A DNA stretch of 64,000 nucleotides from Luteimonas rhizosphaerae (GTDB taxonomy: Bacteria > Pseudomonadota > Gammaproteobacteria > Xanthomonadales > Xanthomonadaceae), in NCBI RefSeq assembly GCF_002849595.1, contig NZ_NRQR01000020.1, forward strand, positions 1-64,000, read 5' to 3'. The notes beneath the pieces are model-generated. The model was not told the DNA's origin and searched no databases. It was given only the letters and a program-made list of their open reading frames with translations. Positions 8,968-17,081 of the stretch are shown here, one piece after another. Within the stretch, counting starts at the first letter, position 1. Every line of letters starts with the position of its first letter. Position numbers and translations under genes: made by a program.

Positions 8968-9879
8968 TCAGCGCCGATAACGCGACACGAAATCCCACAG
9001 GGCCTCGTTGTCGGCCACCCAGCTGTGCCCGCTTTCGACCCGGACCCAGGCCTCGACGTCGGCGTTACCGCGGCAGCCGGAATAGCGCTCCACGTACGTT
9101 CCCGTCCCGGCCCATTCGGTGGTCGGCGCGGCCGTGCACCGGTTGAGCTGGGCCCAGCGCCGTTGCGCCGCGTGCATGTCGTACTGCCAGTAACTCGCCC
9201 CGCCACCGCCGATCGGATTGGTGTCGTCCAGCGCGCCGGCGAACGCGATCACCGGCATCGGCAGGCGTGGCCGGCAGGTGGCCGGGTCCGGCCGCGCAGG
9301 ATTGGAGGCCAGCGGATTGCCGGCGCGCAGCCCCACTACTGGCGCGATCGCCGCGATGCGCGTGGAGGCGACGCAGCCCAGCCACGAGGTCATGCGGCCG
9401 CCGCCCGACAGGCCGGCGACGTAGGTTCGGCTGGCATTGGCGCAGCCCGCGTCGGTCAGCCACCGCATGACGCGCTGCAGGTACGCGACATCGTCGGCCG
9501 CGTCGCGGCCGGGGATTTCACCGGTCACCGTGGGCACGCCCGGCACGTGCCAGGCGAAACCCTGGTCGAGCGGAATGCCGGCATCGGGCGCGACGACGAT
9601 GAAACCGCGCGCATCGGCGGTGCCGGCGAGCGCCGAATGACCGAGGATGCCGGCGCCCGTACCGCCACTGCCGTGCAAGAGCACCAGCAGCGGGAGCGGG
9701 CCCGTCACACTGCCCGATGGACGGTGCAGTGCCATCGAACGCGAACCGCCGGGCAACGCCACGGTGCGGGTCTGTCCGGCTGCACCGATGTCGCAGGCCG
9801 GCGCGGCGTGGGCAGGTCCCCATGCGGCGCAGGCCAGCACGGCGCTGACGCCGATCGCGATCCGGATGGAACCTCGCAT
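8968..9879 (-). CDS. Secreted PHB depolymerase family esterase
   Basis: A 303-aa exported alpha/beta-hydrolase of the esterase-PHB-depolymerase (LpqC-like) family. Residues 1-25 form a signal peptide ending in AHA. The oxyanion region LLVLLHGSGG (about residues 65-73) and the nucleophile elbow GLSGGG (Ser158) are clear; the acid (in GALDDTN) and the histidine (ESGHSW) follow at the expected places. Many family members act on short-chain polyesters or feruloyl/acetyl esters, so the substrate is open. Single gene, convergent with the ATP-grasp gene. Confidence 0.9.
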   Translation of the reverse strand: MRGSIRIAIGVSAVLACAAWGPAHAAPACDIGAAGQTRTVALPGGSRSMALHRPSGSVTGPLPLLVLLHGSGGTGAGILGHSALAGTADARGFIVVAPDAGIPLDQGFAWHVPGVPTVTGEIPGRDAADDVAYLQRVMRWLTDAGCANASRTYVAGLSGGGRMTSWLGCVASTRIAAIAPVVGLRAGNPLASNPARPDPATCRPRLPMPVIAFAGALDDTNPIGGGGASYWQYDMHAAQRRWAQLNRCTAAPTTEWAGTGTYVERYSGCRGNADVEAWVRVESGHSWVADNEALWDFVSRYRR

Positions 9880-9982
9880 GTCGTCTCCCGTTCGAAGCCG
9901 CGAGACTACGGGCCGCGCGCCGTCGAGGACAAGCCGTGCGACGGCGTCCTGGCCGTCGCCACCCCTCGCGCGCTGCGCCCCG

Positions 9983-12269
9983 TCAGTGGGGTGCGGGACC
10001 GGCGGGCACCGGCGCGTCGCTGCTGCGCACGATGCGCACCGGCACCGATTTCGCGGCCAGCACGTGGCTGTCGATCGCGTGGTGCGCGACCGGAATCAGC
10101 GGATTGCATTCGGGGTAGTACGCGGCGATGCAGCCGCGCGGGATCGCATAGGCGATCGGGCGCAGGCCCCCGACGGCGCGGGACACGCCATCGTCGACGT
10201 CGGTGACCAGCGCGATCTCCTCGCCTTCGTCCAGCTGCAGCGCCGCGATGTCGTCGGCATGCATCAGCACGACCCGGCGCGTTCCGTCGATGCCGCGAAA
10301 GCGGTCGTGGTAGCCGTAGACGGTGGTGTTGAACTGGTCGTTGCTGCGGATCGTCATCAGCCGGAAGCGGCCGGGCGCATCCGCGAAGCCCGTCGCCGAC
10401 AGCACCTCTGGCACGTGGAATTCGGCCTTGCCGCTGTCGGTCTTCCATTCGCGCTCGCGCGCCGGATTGGGCCGCGGGAACCCGCCCGGCGTGTGCAGGC
10501 GTGCATTGAAGGCGCGGAACGGTTCGGGATACGTCGCTTCGATCGCATCGCGGATGGTCGCGTAATCGTCGACCCAGGCCTGCCACGGCGCCGCATTGTC
10601 CGGCGGCAGGATCGCGCGCGCGATGCCGGCCACGATCGCGGGCTCCGAGCGCAGCCGCACATCGGCCGGCTCGCTGACGCCGACCGAGGCATGGATGCAG
10701 GTCGTGCTGTCTTCGACGGTCACGGTCTGCGGACCGCTGGCCTGGTCATCGCGCTCGATCCGGCCGAGGCAAGGGAGCAGCAAGGCGGTCCTGCCGCACA
10801 GCAGATGGCTGCGGTTGAGCTTGGTTGCGATCTGCACCGTCAACGCCATCGAGGACCACGCCGCTTCCAGCGGTCCGGTCTCGGGCGCGGCGCGGGCGAA
10901 ATTGCCGCCCAAGCCGATGAAGGCATGGACCGAGCCGTCGAGGATGCCCTCCACCGTTTCCACGGTGTCGAGACCCTTGTGCCGCGGCGGCGAGAATCCG
11001 TACTGCGCCTGCAGCCGGTCGAGCGGCGCGAGCTCGGGTTTTTCGGTGATGCCGACCGTGCGCTGGCCCTGCACGTTGGAGTGCCCGCGCACCGGGCACA
11101 TCCCTGCGCCGAGTCGACCGACGTTGCCGCGCATCAGCGCCAGATTGCACAGCATGCGGACCCATGCCGTAGACGAGGATCGCCGCCTTGGCGCTGGCAT
11201 AGGCGCCGGCGACGCCCTCCATGTCGGCGCGCTGCAAACCGGACTCGGCCTCCAGCGCCGCCCAGTCACTGGCACGCAGGGACGCGGCGAAGGCGTCGAA
11301 TCCGTGGGTGTGCGTCTCGATGAAATCGACGTCCAGCACGCGCTCCCGGCCCGAGGTACGGGCGTGGTCGTCGAGCGCCAGCAGCGCCTTGGCGATGCCG
11401 TGGATCACAGACAGATCGCTGCCGGCGCGGACCTGGAAGTACCCGCCGCTGATCCGGGTCGACTGGCCGGTCGCCATCGCCACCGGTTCCTGCGGATTGG
11501 TGAAGCGCTCCCAGCCGCGTTCGTACAGCGGGTTGAAGGTCAGGATCGTCGCGCCGCGGCGGCTCGCTTCCTGCAGCGGGTGCAGCATGCGCGGACTGTT
11601 GACGCCGACGTTCTGGCCGAACGACAGGATGCAGTCGCAGTGCTCGAAGTCCTCGAGCAGGACCGTGCCGACCGGCACGCCGATGCTGCGCGGCAGCCCG
11701 ACCGACGTGCTTTCGTGACACATGTTGGAGCTGTCGGGCAGGTTGTTGTTGCCGTACATGCGTGCCAGCAGCGCATACATGTACGAGGTCTCGAGCGACG
11801 CCCGGCCGGAGGCGTAGAACACGGCGCTGTCGGGATCGAGCCCGCGCATCTCGTTGCCGATCAGCGCGAACGCCTCGTCCCAGGACACCGCCACGTAGCG
11901 GTCGCTGGCGGCGTCGTAGCGCATCGGCTCGACGATGCGGCCCTGCGTCTCCAGGTCGTGGTCGGCCCAGGTCCGCAGTTCGGACACGGTATGACGGGTG
12001 AAGAACGCCGCATCGACCCGGCCCTGGTCGAGTTCCCAGAAGGTCGCCTTGGCGCCGTTCTCGCAGAACTCGAAGGTGTGCGCGCTGGCCGGCTTGGCCC
12101 ATGAACAACTGACGCAGGCGAAGCCGTCCACCTTGTTCTGCCGCGCCAGCTGGCGCGTGCCTTCGATCGATCTTGTCTCGCCGTCGGTGGCCCGATGCAG
12201 CAGCGAACCGACCGATCCCCAACCGCCAGCAGGACCCGTGTACGGCTTGAAGTTCGGGGAATCGGACAT
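9983..12269 (-). pseudogene. FdhF/YdeP-like molybdopterin oxidoreductase with internal out-of-frame deletion
   Basis: Homologue of YdeP-type alpha subunits of formate-dehydrogenase-like molybdoenzymes (normally about 760-770 aa). The N-terminal half runs from ATG 12269 with CVSCSWAKP near residue 52, NMCHESTS, and the cofactor-binding FNPLYERGWERF. It ends in AAILVYGMG. The C-terminal half (VRMLCNLALMRGN, GHSNVQGQRTVGI, SNDQFNTTVYG) lies in a different frame. The junction at about 11160-11170 lacks roughly ten residues normally found between the MG and the VR (family pattern ITQH...), so about 31 bases appear to be missing, shifting the frame. Diverges from a CPXCG gene. Confidence 0.85.
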
Positions 12270-12404
12270 GACGGACCTCGCGACGCGGAAAGCCCCACGC
12301 TACCCGGCGACGCGCGCCATCCACGTGACGGCAGCGGTGCGGAACGCACCGCCGTCGCATGCCTCGCCACGCCATGCAGACACGCAGCGCCGCACGATGC
12401 GCGC

Positions 12405-12596
12405 ATGGACAACACCTTCTGGCTGGGCGTCGATTGCCCTTATTGCGGCGAGCGCTTCGACACCATGGTCGATGCGAGCGCGGGGGACCTGGACTACATT
12501 GAGGACTGCGCCGTGTGCTGCCGTCCGATCGAGATGCATCTGCGCGTCGACGAAGAGAACGAGGACGTCACCCTGCGCACCGGCCGCGACGACTGA
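12405..12596 (+). CDS. CPXCG motif-containing cysteine-rich protein
   Basis: A 63-aa protein with a CPYC pair (C11, C14) and a second cluster (C35, C38, C39) followed by an acidic tail. This is the layout of the CPXCG-motif family, presumed to bind zinc and of unknown function. The start is the ATG at 12405, giving MDNTFWLGVDCPYCG, which matches the family start. It sits between the divergent FdhF-like gene and a small convergent gene 9 bases away. Confidence 0.88.
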   Translation: MDNTFWLGVDCPYCGERFDTMVDASAGDLDYIEDCAVCCRPIEMHLRVDEENEDVTLRTGRDD

Positions 12597-12605
12597 GCGG
12601 TCGGC

Positions 12606-12794
12606 TCATTCGGGGCCCTCCCAAAACGCACGGATCAGCGGTTCGACCTCGTGCCAGTCGAGGGTCGGATCGCGGCGCACCCGGATCCAGCCGTCCTGCA
12701 GCCGCGGCAGACACGCGTCCCACGGCAGATCGCCGTAGTACTCGCGCGACATCTGTCCATAGACGCGGCACAGCTCGACATCTTCGACGTTCAA
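12606..12794 (-). CDS. Small conserved-looking protein of unknown function
   Basis: A 62-aa acidic frame beginning MNVEDVELCRVYGQMSRE, with several Trp (PWDACLP, DGWIRVRR, LDWHEVEPLIRAFWEG) that resemble small cytoplasmic Xanthomonad proteins. I do not recognise a named family. Its composition is protein-like and its frame is distinct from the Arg/Pro-rich shadows around it. It is convergent with the CPXCG gene. Confidence 0.55.
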   Translation of the reverse strand: MNVEDVELCRVYGQMSREYYGDLPWDACLPRLQDGWIRVRRDPTLDWHEVEPLIRAFWEGPE

Positions 12795-12830
12795 TTCGGT
12801 CCTTTGCTACGGTGGCGTCGGGCAACGGCG

Positions 12831-12945
12831 GCGGCGCCATGTTCATGAACATGTCTCCGGCGCCGCGGCCCAGCATTCGCCCGCGCCCGCGCGTCGTCTG
12901 TGCGTTAACGCACGCCTGTTCAGGCGCTTGATCCGACGTAAGCGC
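12831..12945. promoter_or_regulatory. Cluster of palindromes upstream of the Crp/Fnr gene
   Basis: Four dyads occur within 115 bases. CATGTTCATGAACATG (12838-12853) is a perfect 16-bp palindrome flanked by GCGGCGCC and GGCGCCGC arms (12831-12838, 12859-12866). GTGCGTTAACGCAC (12900-12913) is a perfect 14-mer. CGCCTGTTCAGGCG is at 12913-12926. GCGCTT-N10-AAGCGC spans 12924-12945. The density suggests multiple regulator sites for the downstream gene; the CCTGTTCAGG dyad recurs upstream of the MFS-ggpPS operon. Confidence 0.5.
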
Positions 12946-13018
12946 GATTTCGCACATACTTCGCCCTATTCAGGCACGAGAATGGTCTGCCGCCCGCCTA
13001 CCGGACCCGCCGCACCGC

Positions 13019-13738
13019 ATGATCACCCGTACGCCCTGGTCGCCCCGTAACCGCCTTCTCCAGCATCTGCCGTCGGATGTCTGCGACCGCCTTGGCGAGG
13101 AGCTCCAGCTGGTGGAGTGGCAGGCCGGCAAGGTGCTGTTCGAGCCGCACGCGCCGCAGAACATGCTGTATTTCCCGCGCGAGGGCATCGTCTCGAAGAC
13201 CTATGTGCTCGAGAACGGCGACAGCAGCGAGATCGCGATGGTCGGCAACGAAGGCGCTGTCGGCTTGGCGATGCTGACCGACGGCCGCACGACGCCGGCG
13301 CGCAACGTGGTCAAGGTCGGCGGCGAAGCGCTGGCGATGCGCGGCGATCTGGCCGCGGCGGAATTCCGTCGCTGCGGGGCCTTCCAGGCGATCATGCTGC
13401 GCTACATGCAGGCGCTGCAGACGCAGACCGCGCAGACCGGGGTCTGCAACCAGCACCACACCGTCGAGAAGCAGCTCACGCGCTGGCTGCTGCTGGTCAA
13501 TGACCGGATCGGTTCGACCGAGATCAAGATGACCCAGGAGCAGATCGCGCAACTGCTCGGCGTGCGCCGCGAGGGCGTGACCGAAGCCGCGCGCCGCCTG
13601 CAGGAAGACGGCTGCATCCGCTACAGCCGCGGCCTGATCCAGGTGCTGGAACGCGACGGCCTGATCGCCCGCGCCTGCGAGTGCTACGGCGTGATCCGCA
13701 TCGAATACGACCGCCTGCTGGCGCATCCGTATCCCTGA
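13019..13738 (+). CDS. Crp/Fnr family transcriptional regulator
   Basis: A 239-aa regulator with an N-terminal cyclic-nucleotide-binding-like beta barrel (about residues 20-140) and a C-terminal winged helix-turn-helix. The recognition region is TQEQIAQLLGVRREGVTEAARRL, shown here in two parts: TQEQIAQLLGVRREGV and TEAARRL. The barrel lacks the RxS/T cAMP-contact motif of true CRP, and there is no N-terminal Fnr-type cysteine cluster, so the effector is unknown. It is preceded by an unusually palindrome-rich leader and likely autoregulates. No co-directional partner. Confidence 0.92.
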   Translation: MITRTPWSPRNRLLQHLPSDVCDRLGEELQLVEWQAGKVLFEPHAPQNMLYFPREGIVSKTYVLENGDSSEIAMVGNEGAVGLAMLTDGRTTPARNVVKVGGEALAMRGDLAAAEFRRCGAFQAIMLRYMQALQTQTAQTGVCNQHHTVEKQLTRWLLLVNDRIGSTEIKMTQEQIAQLLGVRREGVTEAARRLQEDGCIRYSRGLIQVLERDGLIARACECYGVIRIEYDRLLAHPYP

Positions 13739-13802
13739 CGAGCGCTGCGCCCGAGGCGCCGCGCGGATTGCCCGGACCTCGGGTCACCTGCTGCCGGCGA
13801 TC

Positions 13803-14069
13803 TCAGCCGGTCGTGCCCTCGCCTTCCACCTCGGGCCTGGCGTGCAGCGCGACGTTGAGCTGGTCGATGACCACGATCCAGTCGGCATCCTCGATCCGCT
13901 CCTCGCGCAGCAACGCGGCCTGCGCCGGGGTCCAGAACGATGCCTCCTCGAGGCGCACGTCGTCCGGCAGCGGCGAGTGCGTCGCGATGAACTTGCGGAT
14001 CGAGGCTTCGTCGTCCGGCAGGCCGAGCTGCGCGAAGAGCTCGGAGAACGGATGTACGGTCTGGTCCAT
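13803..14069 (-). CDS. DUF2789 family protein
   Basis: An 88-aa acidic cytoplasmic protein. The N-terminus HPFSELFAQLGLPDD and the central FWTPAQAALLREE are the hallmarks of DUF2789, a small helical family of unknown role. The ATG at 14069 matches the family start (M-D-x-x-H). Stop lies 65 bases from the convergent Crp/Fnr gene. Confidence 0.9.
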   Translation of the reverse strand: MDQTVHPFSELFAQLGLPDDEASIRKFIATHSPLPDDVRLEEASFWTPAQAALLREERIEDADWIVVIDQLNVALHARPEVEGEGTTG

Positions 14070-14200
14070 GGGCGTGCCTGTCGTGGGGATGGCGCAGCCT
14101 AGTCGGCACGGCGTCAACGCGGCGAGGAGACGGCGCGCCGTTCCTCACTGCGCGTAAGCGAGGCACGCGCGAGCATCGGCATTTTCCGGAGGATCCGCGC

Positions 14201-14488
14201 ATGAGCCACACCCCGCCCCGCATCCTGACTTCGCAAGCCGACATCGCACGTCTGCAGGCGCTGATCGACCGACTCGACGACGACGCGCGCGTGGAGCTGC
14301 TGTTCGAAGACGGTCGCCGCGTCTCCGGCAGCGTATCCGCCCGCCCGACGATCGAAGCCTTCCGCGACGCCGCCGGCGACGAAGGCCACAACGCCCTGCT
14401 GCGGTTCGCCGCCACGGACGACGCCGACGCGCCGACGGACATCTGGCTCGATGGCGTGCGCGAGGTGATCCACGCCGGCGCAGTCTGA
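14201..14488 (+). CDS. DUF3247 family protein
   Basis: A 95-aa protein whose core (RVELLFEDGRRVSGSVSARP) and C-terminal DIWLDGVREVIH match DUF3247, a small beta-rich family found essentially in Xanthomonadaceae. Function unknown. It is a useful taxonomic marker here. Preceded by a GGAGG ribosome-binding site (TCCGGAGGATCC) ending about 8 bases before the ATG. Confidence 0.9.
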   Translation: MSHTPPRILTSQADIARLQALIDRLDDDARVELLFEDGRRVSGSVSARPTIEAFRDAAGDEGHNALLRFAATDDADAPTDIWLDGVREVIHAGAV

Positions 14489-14766
14489 TCGCTCGCATCG
14501 AATGCAGGAAGCGACTCAGCAGACACCAGGCGCTGCTTCCAGCTCGCCTGCCGTCCGGTGTGCGGCTGCCGCGCCCGACAGCGGACAGCCGGAATGCCAG
14601 CTGTCGGAAAAGACAACTCGACACCGCGCCATGTCGCGGTCAGCGCACAGGCGGGCACCGACCGCCAGGGATGCAGCATGCCCGCGCGTGGCGGTTTTTT
14701 CTCACGGGAAGTCCGAGCATTCGATACGGACGGGAGACGCGCTGGAATTCGCGTGTGGAATCCCGA

Positions 14767-15534
14767 TCATTCCTCGCAGCGCACCCGGCGCATCGACGCG
14801 CCGTCGGCGCCGGCGACGACCAGGGTCTCGTCACCGTCCTCCAGACGCAGGGTCCGGGTCGCGGTCCACTGCTCGCCTTCGCCCGCGTCGTCCGACGTGA
14901 CGCGGATCGCGTCGTCGCCGACCGGCTCGACCGCGGTCGGCACGGCGATGCTTTCGTGGAAGCGCAACGCGTCGGCTGCGACCGTCAGGCCTTCGATGCT
15001 GACGTCGGGATCGGCGCAGGCCGCGACATCCGCGCCCCAGCGGCCCTGCCAGCGCGCAGGGATCGCCGCGGTGTCCGACGCCGCATCGCCTTCCGGCGGC
15101 ATCGGTGGCGGCATCGACGCGGGACGCGCGCACCCGTGGATCGGGCCGACACCATCGATCGTCAGCAGGCCGGTCATCGGGAATTCGGCGCCCGACATGG
15201 CGTCCTCGCAGCGCATCTTGCGCACGATGACGACGACCTCGCCGGCTGCATCACGTGCGGCGATGCGGCGTCCGTCCGAGGTCATCGCATCGCTGGCGCC
15301 GGGCAGGCGCCGCGCGGGGGCGTCGACGCCGGTCAGCAGGATGACGTCGCCTTCGACCCGCGCCTGCCAGAACGGCTCGGTCGTCGACACGATCACGTCC
15401 TCTGTTCCGGGCCGCGCGACCGCGTCTTCGGCCGCGGGCGCTCCGCCATCGGCGCGGGCCGGGCGATCGGACTCGCTTCCGCATGCGGCAAGCAACAGGA
15501 CGGGCAGGACGGCGGCGAGCGGGTACGGTCGCAT
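14767..15534 (-). CDS. COG3650-like lipoprotein
   Basis: A 255-aa predicted lipoprotein: a short hydrophobic leader ends in the lipobox LLAAC (Cys18). After a low-complexity linker the sequence FWQARVEGD is followed by RKMRCEDAMSGAEFPMT, which is the conserved C...DxMSG core of COG3650-type 'predicted membrane protein' lipoproteins. The C-terminal half carries a second beta-rich repeat (WGADVAACADPDVSIEGL) and ends in VRCEE. Function unknown; likely periplasmic, anchored to the outer membrane. Transcribed towards DUF3247. Confidence 0.75.
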   Translation of the reverse strand: MRPYPLAAVLPVLLLAACGSESDRPARADGGAPAAEDAVARPGTEDVIVSTTEPFWQARVEGDVILLTGVDAPARRLPGASDAMTSDGRRIAARDAAGEVVVIVRKMRCEDAMSGAEFPMTGLLTIDGVGPIHGCARPASMPPPMPPEGDAASDTAAIPARWQGRWGADVAACADPDVSIEGLTVAADALRFHESIAVPTAVEPVGDDAIRVTSDDAGEGEQWTATRTLRLEDGDETLVVAGADGASMRRVRCEE

Positions 15535-15704
15535 GGAGTCACTCCTTCAGACAGGCGCCGATCATCGCCAGTCGCATGTCCAGAGGAAGTGGAACCGGCA
15601 GGCACGTACGCGCTCGCGGGAGCGAAAAACGTGCCTAGCCGAGACGGCGCCGTGGCGGCGTCCACCGCGTAGCGGCTGCAAGCATCTGATTCCGCGGCGG
15701 TTTT

Positions 15705-15776
15705 TGCTGCATCGCAGCAGATCTTGGAGGCGCCTGAACAGGCTCGTATTTTCCATATTTATCAATGTGTTATGCT
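15705..15776 (+). promoter_or_regulatory. AT-rich promoter region with dyads upstream of the MFS-ggpPS operon
   Basis: A local AT-rich island in very GC-rich DNA contains TGCTGC-ATC-GCAGCA (15705-15719), the dyad GCCTGAACAGGC (15732-15743) and a -10-like TATGCT (15771-15776). The GCCTGTTCAGGC core (opposite strand) is identical to a dyad upstream of the Crp/Fnr gene. No good -35 hexamer was found, which fits an activated promoter such as an osmotically induced one (inference). Confidence 0.45.
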
Positions 15777-17081
15777 CACCCACCTTCGCCGAATCCCGTT
15801 CCGGAGGCTCCGATCTCTGTCGTTCGCGCCCTGACTGCCCTGCTCGTCGGCGTCGCCCTGCTACTGATGGGCAGCGGCCTGCTCGGCACCCTGCTGGCCG
15901 TGCGCGGCGGGCTGGAGGGCTTCAGCGACCAGACGCTGGGCCTGATCATGTCGGGCTACTTCGTTGGCTTCTTCCTCGGCACCTATCTCGCCCCCGGCCT
16001 GATCCAGCGGATCGGCCACATCCGCGCCTTCGCGTTCTATGCCGCCCTGTGCGCGGCCGCGATCCTGCTGCATCCGATCTTCATCGATCCCTGGGCCTGG
16101 GGCGCATTGCGGGTGCTGACCGGCATCGCGCTGGTCGGGCTGTACACGGTCATCGAAAGCTGGCTCAACGTGCAGGCGCCGCCGGAGAAGCGCAGCCAGG
16201 TGTTCGCGATCTACATGGCCGTCAACCTGCTGGCGCTGGCCGCCGGCCAGTGGCTGATCGGACTGCAGGATCCCGCGTCGTTCGCACTCTTCAGCATCGT
16301 CGCCGTGCTGATCTGCCTGGCGGCGCTGCCGGTCGTCGCCAGCCGCATGACCCAGCCGACGCTGCCGGTCGTGCCGCGCCTGGCCGTCGCGGCGCTGTGG
16401 CGCGCGGCGCCTGCCGCGGCGTCCGGCGCCCTGCTCGCCGGCGTGGCGATGGGCGGTTTCTGGGGCATGGGCGCGGTCTACGCGGCCGGCCTCGGCCTCG
16501 ATCTGCAGGGCATCGCCTCGCTGATGAGCGCGACGATCCTCGGCGGCGCCCTGCTGCAGTGGCCGATCGGTCGCCTGTCCGACGGCGGCGACCGCCGCAC
16601 CACGCTGGCGCTCATCTGCGCGGCCGCTGCGCTGATCGGCGTGGCGATGGTGTTCATCGCCGCGCAATCGCAGATCGCGCTGTTCGGCCTGTTCTTCCTG
16701 TTCGGCGGCGTGGCCTTCGCGATCTATCCGATCTGCGTCGCCCATCTGCTCGATCACCTGCCGACCGAGGACACGCTGTCGGGCTGTTCCAGCCTGCTGC
16801 TGCTCAACGGCGTCGGGTCGGCGATCGGCCCGGCGATCGCGGGCGCGGCGATGTCGCGCTACGGGACGTCCGCGCTCCCGGCATCGTTCGCCGTCGTGCT
16901 CGGCGCGATGGCGGTGATCGCTGCCGGGCGCCGCCTGCTTCGCCAGCGCGACAACGACCATCCCGCCCACTTCCACCCGATGCTGCGGACCACGCCGTCC
17001 GCGCTCGAACTGCTGCCCGAGACCGGCCCCGCGCCGGAGGGCCCCGATCTTTCCGAACCACAACACAAGGACCCCCATTGA
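15765..17081 (+). CDS. ycaD: MFS transporter (YcaD type), osmolyte operon
   Basis: A 438-aa 12-helix major facilitator resembling YcaD, with the loop between helices 2 and 3 (GLIQRIGHIRAFAFYA), the VIESWLN motif in the mid N-half and RLSDGGDRRTT after helix 8. It is followed with a TTGA overlap by the glucosylglycerol-phosphate synthase gene; the same ycaD-ggpPS pairing is known in Stenotrophomonas, where it is linked to salt stress. The start is uncertain. The first ATG (15765) has no ribosome site and overlaps a -10-like element, while a strong GGAGG at 15803-15807 is followed only by ATC (15813) at start-codon distance. Confidence 0.85.
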   Translation: MCYAHPPSPNPVPEAPISVVRALTALLVGVALLLMGSGLLGTLLAVRGGLEGFSDQTLGLIMSGYFVGFFLGTYLAPGLIQRIGHIRAFAFYAALCAAAILLHPIFIDPWAWGALRVLTGIALVGLYTVIESWLNVQAPPEKRSQVFAIYMAVNLLALAAGQWLIGLQDPASFALFSIVAVLICLAALPVVASRMTQPTLPVVPRLAVAALWRAAPAAASGALLAGVAMGGFWGMGAVYAAGLGLDLQGIASLMSATILGGALLQWPIGRLSDGGDRRTTLALICAAAALIGVAMVFIAAQSQIALFGLFFLFGGVAFAIYPICVAHLLDHLPTEDTLSGCSSLLLLNGVGSAIGPAIAGAAMSRYGTSALPASFAVVLGAMAVIAAGRRLLRQRDNDHPAHFHPMLRTTPSALELLPETGPAPEGPDLSEPQHKDPH

